Assembly: GCF_012273895.1 (NCBI RefSeq)
Contig: NC_052122.1
Location: 11,408,001 to 11,472,000 of the forward strand
Source of the DNA: Zerene cesonia
Lineage: Eukaryota; Arthropoda; Insecta; Lepidoptera; Pieridae
Length of the DNA stretch: 64,000 nucleotides
Reading direction: 5' to 3'
The translations under genes were made by a program, and so were the position numbers. Below are positions 48,974 to 60,265 of this stretch, one piece after another; the first letter of the stretch is position 1, and each line of letters begins with the position of its first letter. The notes beneath the pieces were generated by a model. It made no database searches and had not been told where the DNA came from. It was given only the letters and a program-made list of their open reading frames with translations.

Positions 48974-51900
48974 CTAACGTTTAAAGGAAGGCGTCGGTTC
49001 TGGATCTTTTGGATTCTTCTTCTGCGTTAATGATGTGAGACTCGACAGTGAGCTCAGGATAGCTGAAATGAAAACATACATACAATGTAGTTAAAGAAAA
49101 AAATCATAAGAATGGTTTAACTAATCTTCCATTTGGAAACAATAGAAATAAACATATTTAAACTGTTATATTTTGGAAAGAACGCAAATACAAATCAACA
49201 ACCAAACTTTATTTATCGGTGTACGAGCCAGACAAACATACTAAACAGCCATCCTTACGAACTCACGTATATTATTATGTTTGGATAGTCGTACCTGCTT
49301 TCCTCTTCTTTATTAGTGAATTCTCTTTTAATGGTAGAGGAGGCACTTCATCAGCGTCACTCTGACTCGACTGGACCGTCACTGGGATATACGTCCAGGG
49401 TAACTGTGCTGGCAACTCCACGTTTGCCACTTGCCGACTGGAATAATGATATATATACGATGTCAGCTGTCAGTTTGTGTAGATCAATAACTTCAAATCT
49501 ATCCAGATTACAGATACAAATATTGTCTAGAATTATCCTAAGATCATTGATTTTTGGATAATTCTTGACAATATATCTTGAAGAAACATATTCCTTTTTT
49601 GATGTATCATCATTACATCCAACTACAAATGTGCACTTCTCCAGTGGATGTTATAAAACAATGGCTCCTTGTTTCCCATATTTTTCCTTTTTGCTTACCT
49701 GGTACTCTGTTGTGGTTCAGCATCTGCTTGATCAGTGTTCTTAGACACTTGGGACTGATCATTATTGCGAGTGACATTGCGTTCATCAGGCATTTGCTGC
49801 TCCACACGAACGTCCGATGGCATGGTGTACACACCATTCGTATAATATGCATTTTTCTTCGGCTCACTGGAATACGATATTTGATTTATAAGATTCTCTT
49901 TAAAGATGTATGAGGTAGAAATAATGTAGTGTGTGCAATAATATCCTAATATTTAAAGTACCATTACTTGTGTTTAATTCGCGTAGTTTAAAAACACAGC
50001 TTATAGACTACAGGCCCATATAGAAAAAATTACGGGTCATTTGAACCACCAGGTGACCTATCTAGAACGATATAANNNNNNNNNNNNNNNNNNNNNNNNN
50101 NNNNNNNNNNNNNNNNNNNNNNNNNNNNNNNNNNNNNNNNNNNNNNNNNNNNNNNNNNNNNNNNNNNNNNNNNNNNNNNNNNNNNNNNNNNNNNNNNNNN
50201 NNNNNNNNNNNNNNNNNNNNNNNNNNNNNNNNNNNNNNNNNNNNNNNNNNNNNNNNNNNNNNNNNNNNNNNNNNNNNNNNNNNNNNNNNNNNNNNNNNNN
50301 NNNNNNNNNNNNNNNNNNNNNNNNNNNNNNNNNNNNNNNNNNNNNNNNNNNNNNNNNNNNNNNNNNNNNNNNNNNNNNNNNNNNNNNNNNNNNNNNNNNN
50401 NNNNNNNNNNNNNNNNNNNNNNNNNNNNNNNNNNNNNNNNNNNNNNNNNNNNNNNNNNNNNNNNNNNNNNNNNNNNNNNNNNNNNNNNNNNNNNNNNNNN
50501 NNNNNNNNNNNNNNNNNNNNNNNNNNNNNNNNNNNNNNNNNNNNNNNNNNNNNNNNNNNNNNNNNNNNNNNNNNNNNNNNNNNNNNNNNNNNNNNNNNNN
50601 NNNNNNNNNNNNNNNNNNNNNNNNNNNNNNNNNNNNNNNNNNNNNNNNNNNNNNNNNNNNNNNNNNNNNNNNNNNNNNNNNNNNNNNNNNNNNNNNNNNN
50701 NNNNNNNNNNNNNNNNNNNNNNNNNNNNNNNNNNNNNNNNNNNNNNNNNNNNNNNNNNNNNNNNNNNNNNNNNNNNNNNNNNNNNNNNNNNNNNNNNNNN
50801 NNNNNNNNNNNNNNNNNNNNNNNNNNNNNNNNNNNNNNNNNNNNNNNNNNNNNNNNNNNNNNNNNNNNNNNNNNNNNNNNNNNNNNNNNNNNNNNNNNNN
50901 NNNNNNNNNNNNNNNNNNNNNNNNNNNNNNNNNNNNNNNNNNNNNNNNNNNNNNNNNNNNNNNNNNNNNNNNNNNNNNNNNNNNNNNNNNNNNNNNNNNN
51001 NNNNNNNNNNNNNNNNNNNNNNNNNNNNNNNNNNNNNNNNNNNNNNNNNNNNNNNNNNNNNNNNNNNNNNNNNNNTATATCGTTCTAGATAGGTCACCTG
51101 GTGGTTCAAATGACCCGTAATTTTTTCTATATGGGCCTGTAGTCTATTATGAAGATTTTGATTTATTTAAAAAATTATATAATGTAACAGACCAACGCAG
51201 ACTTTCGTTGCTAAAGCAAATACAGAACTCAGCTTTATTAAATTAACTATCTTTACACAACATCATAAATATAAAAAGTCGAGGCGAAGTCGATACTTTC
51301 TACAATGTTTACTGTTTTAGGCACCACTAATTATCGAAATTTCATCACACATCAGAAAAATATATAGATGGACGACAATTACAGCTAAAAAAATATATAA
51401 TATATATTTAGTATAATATTACCTCTCCATAAACAAACGTGACTGAAAATCCATAAACCTCTTCCTATTGTACCACGCTCGCGGTATTTTTTGGTTGTTC
51501 GGAAGTGTGGGGGTGGGGTTTAGGTCTATATCGAACCACTCCGTGCTCCCACTTCGCGGTGTAGGACTGCTTGGAACGATTCCTGCCTCGGGCTGTGTGT
51601 AAAAATTACATGATAACATATTTGTTAATTATCTGTGATTAAGTATTTTTATTTGTTCGTTAAGTCCTTTATAATATTTATTTAAATCCATGTGGTGGCT
51701 TCTTTACTTCAATATATTATTAAATCTTTGTGTATATTGAATTGATTTTATTAATTTTTGTAAAATTGACAACTAAAATCACATAAATTATATTGAATTC
51801 CAAAAATGTGATAGACCTATGCAAAAACTGTGAAATATCTGTATTTTAATTAATCTAATTACAAGCAGATTTTAAATTAATCATTACTATCTGGTATGTT

Positions 51901-54900
51901 AAAAATCATCATATTTTTATTGGAGAGAAACTTCTGAAAGTCTAAGAATTTCACGATCCTTCCACCCGAAATCCATTCCCGCTTTCCTCAAACCTTCTCT
52001 CACCCCATAAACGGACGCAGACTTAGTCTAGCGCATCTGCCAATGCACTGGACTAAGTCTGCGAATGTTCATGGATAGTGGTGATCGTTTACCTTCAGAC
52101 GAACCACCAACTCAGTTGCCCGCTATGACATAAAGAAACCAATTACTACCAATTTTAGTGTGGGTCTCTAGCACGCTTCGGCACAAATTGCCCCAGATCG
52201 CACCGGGGAAGAACCACACCCTCACAGAAAACCGGCGTGAAATAATAGCATGCTGTTGTGTTTCGTACGGTGAATGGGGGAGCCGGAGGCCTATATTCTT
52301 TTCCCTACCCTTTCCAGTCATTTCCTTTATTCCTCTTATCGATCCTTTCTTAATCCCTTTCCAATTTAAAGTCGGCAATCCATTTGTAGATGCGTTAGGT
52401 CTGCAATTGTCCTTATGCCTCTGCAAATGTTCATGGGCGGTGGTAGCGATTACCATCAGGCGACTATGATATAAAAAAAAATACTCACCTCCAGGCCCTT
52501 AACGGGTTTCGCAATTCTATTTAGCACCACAATGATGACCAGCACCACGTTCATCAGGAAAATCAATATAAATCTCGAGTATAAAAGAACCATCGACCAC
52601 GAAGCGATCCGCGTGTCTATCACTACATTCCTAACTCCACTCGCCGTCGCTCCTATGTAATTCATCATGTCAGATAGGGTCTGAAAGTATTTACACACAT
52701 TATACGTAAAATTAAAATTATGGGGCTGGAAGGCTTGTATGATCTTTGAATTCGCTTTTGGGCATGTACTGTGTTTTAGAAAATAAAAGTTAAAAGAAAG
52801 TTAATATTCTGGTATGGTCTACTTCAATAAACTTCTTATTAAAAAAGTAAAATTTTTATATAACGAATCTTGAAATAGATTTCAATTTTATTAGCAACTC
52901 GCTTTCAGCCCGAGTAGTCTATAGCATAACCATAATACCTAACCATTTCCTTCCCCACATCTCCAGATATCTTGGCGTCAAGAAGAGACAGACAGAGAGA
53001 CGGAGTTACATTCTGATTTATAATATTAGTAAGAACAATGTACAGTTACATCAAAAAGTTTTCTTCTTTAAAAATCTATCTACATACCTTTTTTACATGT
53101 TACTTTTTTAAAAACGTATATATATACATCTTTAAAGAAGAAAACTTTCAAGACGAAAAATTTTTAAAGTACAGTGACATCAAATCAACTCACTCTTGTA
53201 TAAAATGTGTCATTAATAAAAATAACAGTCGCAATTAAGTCTAAAGTACACATTGCTACAGTGGTCATCACCCAGGGCCACACTGTAACTCTATCGTTGA
53301 TTCGACCGCTCCCTGTAAAATATTTGTGATTAAAAATTTCAATAAATATTCCCAGTTACATGGAGTTTCAATATTGATAAACAAAATAAAAAGACTTTCG
53401 CTATTTAATTTTATACAAGTTAGGTACTTTTGTTCGAGAAGAACATTTATTTTGTACTATCAGTCCGCCCCGGCTTCACCAACGGTACGTATTTACTCTC
53501 CATGAGAATCTTCCTTATGACTTTATTACAAAAAACCGTTAAAATTTTCATGTTATGCTCTTAGCAACCCATTGGACTATTAATTTATATTTATATATGT
53601 CTATATAGATATATAGATTTCTATAGGACATTTTTGGTCGGCGTTTTCTAATATATCTCTCTTCCGAATCTCATTTGTAATCTATCTATATCGAAATCAA
53701 GTGGAGAACGTACGTACCGTCTTAAATATATTACAAAACACAAACTAATTCTTTTTTCATTCCCTATTTATTACTTTTAATCCATTTTTGTGTTTAGCAC
53801 AATATTCGAATTGTAGTAGTGAGGTGTTTGGATAAATATTTCATAAGTGTCAACAGTTATATCTTCGCTACTGATTATCAGTAGTTCACTCAACTAAACC
53901 TTCCTTCACAGATATTTTTGTGTAATACGTACTCATCATAATGCCACTGCCCAAGCACCAGATGATTGCGAGCCCCAGGCTGCAAGCATTTACATACAGA
54001 GTCCTAGTGACAGTTAGAGATTCCTGTGTTATCAGCACCACAGCTTGGTCGCTGACTTCGTCTAGCGCTTGTCCGATGTTCACTAATGTTCCACAAGAGT
54101 TAGGATCTGTTGTGGAGAAAGAAAAAATGTTTATCTATCACACGCAGACATATACCAGATGAAAAGTTAATATGTGTTGGTGGTTGTACGGTAAAACTGG
54201 TTGTGTGAGCAAATAAAGAACGGTGCTTAGCTATTTCAGCTATATCGCCGCAGCACTGAATTACAGCGTCACCCTACCGACATCTGGATTGTCAGTATAA
54301 AAAATGAAAAAGATTAATTACAATTATTTTTTTAAATCTCATTTTTATTACGGTAGTTCAACATTCTGGAGCACATTGTACCTAGCATTTAATTTTAATC
54401 AAAATTCAGTTTCGTATATCCAGTTACGTGCAGATGCAAAAAAATTCAATTGTCAATGAACGAGTAGGTATTTTTTGGAGAAGGAAAACATGGCGATAGC
54501 CGGCGTGTCATGAAAATAAACAATTTGACGTTATCTGCAAACCCGCACCTGGCCAGCGCGGATTATTGCTTAAAACCTCTATGCCTGTGCCATTGCAGTG
54601 GGAATAAACATTTGAATATCGCTTTTAAAAGTGAGTAACCCATTTTCTGCTTTTTCTTCACTACATAGTATAAAACAAAGTCGCTTTCTCTGTCTATGTC
54701 CCTATGTATGCTTAAATCTTTAAAACTAAGCAACGGATTTTGATGATGTTTTGTTTAATAGATAGTGATTCAAGAGGAAGGTTTATATGTATAATAACAT
54801 CTATTAAACTAATCCGAATTTAACGCGTGTGAAGTGGCAGGCTAAAGCTAATTAGATTATAAACAGTGAATTTTTGGTCAAAAAAAATTAAAGATAGCAA

Positions 54901-57900
54901 ATCGAACCCTTTTAACTTCAACTTTTCTAATCGTTTATCATTTTGCATTCAACATATCTAATATCAAAAGTTACTTACTGTGAAAGTATAAAATTTTAAT
55001 GAACAATAATATCGGCAGCTCCCGCAGAAAGTCAATAAGGCAGAAATACTGAGCTATCGCCAACGAAACCATTACAATCTGAACCGACGCCTGGATCTGA
55101 AAAGAGAATTAATTTTTAAAGTAAGGCAGCTACATAAACTTTAAGAATTTTGAAGGTTATATTCACTCATATATAAACAGTGATATATAGATATATAGAC
55201 ATCTAAATCGATCGAATCTTGCTGAGACGAAAGAATAATAATTATCGTAGCTTATTGTGGGAGTCGAGCACGCTTCAGCACGAATTGGGCCAGCTCGCAC
55301 CGGGGAAGTACCACACCCCCACAGAAAACCGGCGTGAAATAGTGGCATGCCACTGTGTTTCGTTCGGTGAGTGGGGGAGCCGGAGGCCCGTTTCCTTTTC
55401 CTCACCCGTCCCAGTCCATTCCTTCTTTCCAGTCGTTAATCCTTTCCTTTTCCAATACCCCATAAAAGCGGGCAGCGCATTCACGGAGGTTCTACCTTTG
55501 CGAATGTTTATGGGCGGTGGTATTCGCTTACCATCAGGCGAACCACTAGCTCAGTTGCCCGCTATGACATAAAAAAAAAAAAAAAATATCGTAGCGAACC
55601 ATAATTCATTTATTGTTACAACCATTAGAAAATATATCGCATTAGTCCTACATCAATTATAAATTCATGACAAAGTAACTTGAATTTCAAGAATTTCAAT
55701 TTCAAGAAGAAGTAATTGAAACACAAACGCACCACTTGATACTAAAACAAAATACAATTTTACAAACAAAAATAAATTATTAAGAAAACTGAAAGGATTC
55801 ACCCTATCAATAGCTATCAGTTATCTGAATTTCGTAATAAAAGTCGTTGACGAGACTGAAGATAGTTCGGGCTACGTCTTCGCGATAAGATTGGAGTGTA
55901 GTTTTCAAATTAATAAAAACATTCGCTGGGAAAGTGAATTGCATAACATGTTTCGCATTCCTCATATAAAAAATAGGTGACCCGGAAAGCATTCTGCTTG
56001 TACCGCCTCATCATACAAAAGCGAGAAAATAAAATGAAAAAATACTCTTAGTTTATACTATTAAAACGCAAATAAAACAAAAAGCAAAATAAACTATCGA
56101 GTCTTGTACATATGCTATATATATTACTATATCTATAAAATGCACAGCTGACTGACTGATCGATCAACGCACAGTCCAAACTAGCCGACCCAACGTATGA
56201 TGTAGACCTCTGTTTCGAAAGCATTTTTATAAGGCCAAGGGGGTAAAAGGGTATGAACGTTGAATTGAATATTTACTGGTATTTTGATCAAACGCGCGAC
56301 GCTGCGGGTAACAGTTAGTCTATCTATATAAAGTCGATCTATAGAAAGATATAGTTAAAGTATAGTCGTTTTAGTTACACCACTTATTACTGGACTGTGG
56401 ATGGTTGAAGAGATATTAATTATATTTTCCGTGTTATCTTCGCTTGAATAGAAAAACTGATTAAAAGTAAGCGAAATTATATCCGAGCGGAGCCAGGGCG
56501 AGCAGCGAGGTCTATAAAACCTCAACAAAATTAGGTCATAGCCGGAGTTTGAGAAATAGTTTTATTTAGTTAAATGGTACTGATCTTCGGATCAACGGTG
56601 ACGCATATCAGCGCTCTCTCTTATCAATGCCTGGTTGATAACACGAATTCACCAGTTAACAGAAATACTTGCTCCATTTTGGAATGTTGTAAATGGATCG
56701 TAAAAATGTTTGTGACCATACTAGTTACTGCCCGCGACTACGCTTGAGTATTCGAAGGAAATTGGTGGTATTGAGATATTTCATCGCAGTGAAACGTAGC
56801 CAGGTTAATGGCATATATTTGTAGACTTTTCACTTTCACCAGACACAAAAATCGTATCTCAAATCGCTCCGTTCCGACATGATGCAAAGACAAACTAAGA
56901 AATGAACATACATTCGTATTAAACATATAGCAATTATTATTGCTATTGCAAAGGTTACGTAAATATGTAATTTCCTTCTGTTTTTAATTCGGTTCCGCAC
57001 AAATGAACTAAAGGACACCTGCAAAATTAATTGTCACCCATCCAGTTAATGACCGTGCCAACCACTGCTTTACCCCGATTTTTTTTATTATTTCTACTTA
57101 TTAATAGCTACTAGTCCCGGCTCCGCCCGATTAGCCTGTTTTCCTAACTTTGAGATTTACGCGTTCAAACCAACTAACAGACAAACAGCTTTATATTATT
57201 AGTATGTATAAAGAACATAAAAATTTTAATACAAGACCAAATATATTACAATTAAGTTAATCCATTACATTATATATCACGTTAAACAAAACCATAATAT
57301 TATCCACCTTCAGCCGCAGTCGGGTAATAAATTGATACAATCTTCTAAAATAAAGGGAATCGTAATTCAAGAAAACCTTCATCAAAACTTAACTTACAAC
57401 TAATAAAAGAGTATTAGTAATAGTTAGTAGTGCCTAGTCATTATAGACTAGTTTAAGAACGCCAACATTGAATTGAAAGTATAATTTATGAACAAAAGAA
57501 AAATTAAATGCATCACAAAAGAAATCCAAATTACAAAAATCAACGCACTGCAAAAAACCCTGAATAAATTAATATTATTTGAAAGTAAACACATGGGTAA
57601 ACATATAAAAAACATTCGCTATAGAAAATAAAATTCGCATGCAACTTATCTCGTATACTATATATAAATAATAAAATATACAAAGTATTTGGTTCATTAT
57701 TGCATTCATTTAATGTTTAAGAAATCGCATGAAAACTTACCTATTGAATGTTGATACATACTTATGCTATATGAATTTACAATTAATAATAAATTGAATT
57801 AAATTTTTAAAAGACGATTAAACTGGGATATTTTTGAACGAAGCAACACAAAACTGTAGCTATAAATATATTGTAAACATAAAATACAATGCTGTTACAG

Positions 57901-58650
57901 AAAATAAATCTATTTCAATTCAAGAAGAAAAATTAGAAGAACGAAGGTAGAACGACTTTATTAAATTGCGTAAATCATAAAATTAATTTATGATTTGTGC
58001 GCGATTCCTCTTATGATTAAATGTTGTTAAGAAATAACCATGTAGTAGCTATTCAATATCTTATGTAAAACAGTTTCTTTACAATGCTCTAATCAACCTT
58101 GCTATAATTATCACAAGTAAGCTAAATATAAGATAAAATAATTAGGATTAACATTCTAATGCATTATCCGTATTGTTTATAAAAGGTTTCTTGAAAATAC
58201 TTAAAAATATACTGTAAATTATAATTCAGGTTTCTAAAGCCTTAATTGGCTTAATAAAAACGTTAAAGTGGCCACGTGTTGCCACGTGAAGATAGTTATT
58301 AACTTGCAACTTAAACTACTAATTTAAAAAGTAGTCCACTAAAACAATTCACATTAAAAATAATGCTATTAATTTAAAAGACATATATCTTTTGTGAATT
58401 TGTAAATCATAAGAAATTTCGTTATGACCGTATAACTTAATTATTCAAGTCTCAAATGACGTGATTCTGTCCAAAATAAAATTAAATTAAAATAAGATAT
58501 TTTTATTATAATCAACAAAACTTAAAAAATCCTGAGAATGTATCACAAAACAAGCATACACTACAAAAGACATATCATTCAAAAAGAGGTAGCTAAATGC
58601 GTCAAACTTACCAGCGTTATGAGGGCCGCGTAAACCACAGTCTTATTCAT
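48974..58650 (-). CDS. Four-helix membrane protein B with long cytoplasmic tail
   Basis: Nine exons on the minus strand: 58650-58612, 55096-54979, 54106-53933, 53312-53194, 52680-52489, 51592-51423, 49866-49699, 49437-49295, 49062-48974. Every donor and acceptor is canonical and all phases agree, giving 403 residues. Helices lie near residues 5-33, 90-110, 122-143 and 180-203. The loop between helices 1 and 2 has a further hydrophobic stretch at 39-51 and Cys57. Residues 205-403 form a polar, Pro/Ser/Gln-rich tail (SSPTPRSGSTEWFDIDLNP, PKKNAYYTNG, a basic LIKKRK, and a Ser-rich SSLSSLTSLTQKK near the end). Exon 6 joins exon 7 in frame across the gap at 50076-51075, so no exon has to be missing there. 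No family recognised; likely an arthropod four-helix protein of unknown role. The same start MNK and the same intron phases as gene A indicate tandem duplication. Confidence 0.8.
50003..51147. mobile_element. Long terminal inverted repeats around an unsized gap; probable DNA transposon or MITE
   Basis: Left arm 50003-50074 and right arm 51076-51147 are exact reverse complements over about 72 bases. Excluding the palindromic edge, the arms begin TAGACTACAGGCCCATATAG and are flanked by TTA on both sides, which would fit the TTA target duplication of PIF/Harbinger elements. The interior is 1000 N. It lies in intron 6 of gene B. An assembly hairpin artefact is the main alternative. Confidence 0.55.
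50076..51075. other. Assembly gap (N run)
   Basis: Exactly 1000 N, so a placeholder. It is bounded by perfect inverted repeats, a likely reason for the assembly break. Confidence 1.
52058..52140 (+). mobile_element. 3' fragment of the 335-bp poly(A) retroposon
   Basis: Contains GCGAATGTTCATGGATAGTG, CCAACTCAGTTGCCCGCTAT and GACATAAAGAAA, the same tail as in the full copy at 55252-55586. Confidence 0.6.
52158..52481 (+). mobile_element. Copy of the 335-bp poly(A) retroposon touching a splice donor of gene B
   Basis: It starts TGTGGGTCTCTAGCACGCTT and ends GGCGACTATGATATAAAAAAAAA. Its A-run ends within a base or two of the minus-strand donor GTGAGT (52488-52483) of gene B exon 5. Confidence 0.75.
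55252..55586 (+). mobile_element. Full-length non-autonomous poly(A) retroposon with target-site duplication
   Basis: Begins TTATTGTGGGAGTCGAGCAC and ends TTGCCCGCTATGACAT plus 16 A. Nine-base direct repeats TATCGTAGC flank it (55243-55251 and 55587-55595). No polymerase III box is evident, so it may derive from the 3' end of a LINE. Other copies lie at 730-802, 31346-31617, 52058-52140 and 52158-52481. It is in intron 1 of gene B. Confidence 0.8.
55600..58611. other. Remainder of gene B intron 1
   Basis: AT-rich. A repeat fragment with GCACAGCTGACTGACTGATC and CGATCAACGCACAGTCC lies near 56140-56290, and a Helitron-like remnant with CTAGTCCCGGCTCCGCCCG near 57110-57200. No exon seen. Confidence 0.5.
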
Positions 58651-60265
58651 TTTGATCAATCTAACCGTGCTGTACCATTAAATTATTATTATACCATTTA
58701 ATTGTCCAAAAAGAGTCAATAACAGGAGTTCGTTCGGCAACGCTACAGTGCCGCGAGAGAAACTGACAACCGATAAGTCAAAATATCTTCGATCAGATAA
58801 CCGTCGTGCGTAAAGATATATTGATGCGAGTACATGTCTACGTGTCTAATGCCATAGTGCAATGGTTAAAGGAAATGATAGATTTATAGTCGTGGTGATG
58901 TAGACTAAATATTTAATTCCCTATTTTTTCCCCTTTGAGTAAGAATAAGTTGCCTACAAAGTTTTTTTTAGGTAACATTAATGTATTTTCATTGTATTTG
59001 GAAATTATTAACACTTTTTTTGCTTTTTCTGTAATACAATAACCAGAAAATGTGGGTAGAACAATAATATATCATTGCGAAGGCGATAACAATACCCTCT
59101 ACGTTTGTCTTGTACTACGTTACGGAAGAATAAGCCCTTTAGAACATAGCAATAACATACATTTTTGTCTGCGTTAAATTATTTATGGGTACAAAGGGAA
59201 TAGTTATTCTGATAGATGAAAGAAAAGTATTCAAATCTATTTATTTAAAAACGATATTTCTAATCAGTACTAACGACAGCGTCAGTTGTATTTACCTTGA
59301 TTGGCTTTTATTAAAATCTTATATTTATAAACACGAACATAAATCTTATAACATTAATAAACATATATCTTAAAGATTCGGTCCGCCTCCTTGCGAATAG
59401 TTCACTTATAGATATAAAATAGAATATTCATAATCGAAATGGTTATAATAATAAAATGTATGTATCCACGTAGCACCCGTGTACTAATTACTAGCTCATA
59501 TAAATGAAACAAAATGGATGCGAATATCACACTTGTCTCTGTAGACGAGAGGTTTTAAGTCATATTGAAGTGCTTTTTAACAGGAATTATGTATGTTATT
59601 GTGAGTACACAATGCATTTATTTAAATATTCGTATATTTCTAGCAATTTCGTTTCGACGAAACATTAATTAAGTATCTCGTATAGTTAAAGTATTTAAGT
59701 AAATAAAGGTATGTTTATATTTCTGGGGATTTTCTTCGTTATGATGCGAAGGCGAAGGGCAGATCTATCTAACTACTGGACGGACGGATCGGATTGAATT
59801 TTAGCATGCAGATAGATGGAATGACGTAGGCATCCGCTAACAAAGGATTTTGATAAATTGGAATATTTTCTTAGTGGATGCCTTCCTTTTGAGGTGGACC
59901 TCGAAGGGGAGAAAATAGGGGATGAAAGTTTATACCATAAACATTTATTAAGACCGCACGAGCGAAGCTGCGGGCAACAGATAGTAAAAAAAAGTCTTGA
60001 GCATAGACTTAAATAACCTGACTGAAGCAGATGCATGTGTTGCAAAAAGTATCCTAAATGAATTTAAAAAATAATTAAAAATAAAAGCGATATACCGGTA
60101 TCTTACGCAGTAAGTTCTCAGTTCGTGTTTGTTACCTCATAACTTTGTGTGTGAACTGATTTGATGATGCTTTTATATTCAAACACTATTGTCATATGGT
60201 CCCATTTAAATTTGGTCTAGTTTGAAGGCAGTTCAGTTTTTTGTTAAAAATAATTATTGTTTCAG
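58651..60265. promoter_or_regulatory. Divergent upstream region of gene B and the sequon-rich gene
   Basis: The region between two genes transcribed away from each other. A degraded repeat with ACTGGACGGACGGATCGGAT and GAGCGAAGCTGCGGGCAACA occupies about 59770-59990 and a CCGACTTCAAA-family fragment about 60110-60245. A non-coding or signal-peptide-coding first exon of the right-hand gene may lie here but was not found. Confidence 0.35.

Noticed and set aside
49316..49913. Plus-strand frames opposite gene B exons 7 and 8
   Set aside because: They are antisense to spliced exons with matching phases.
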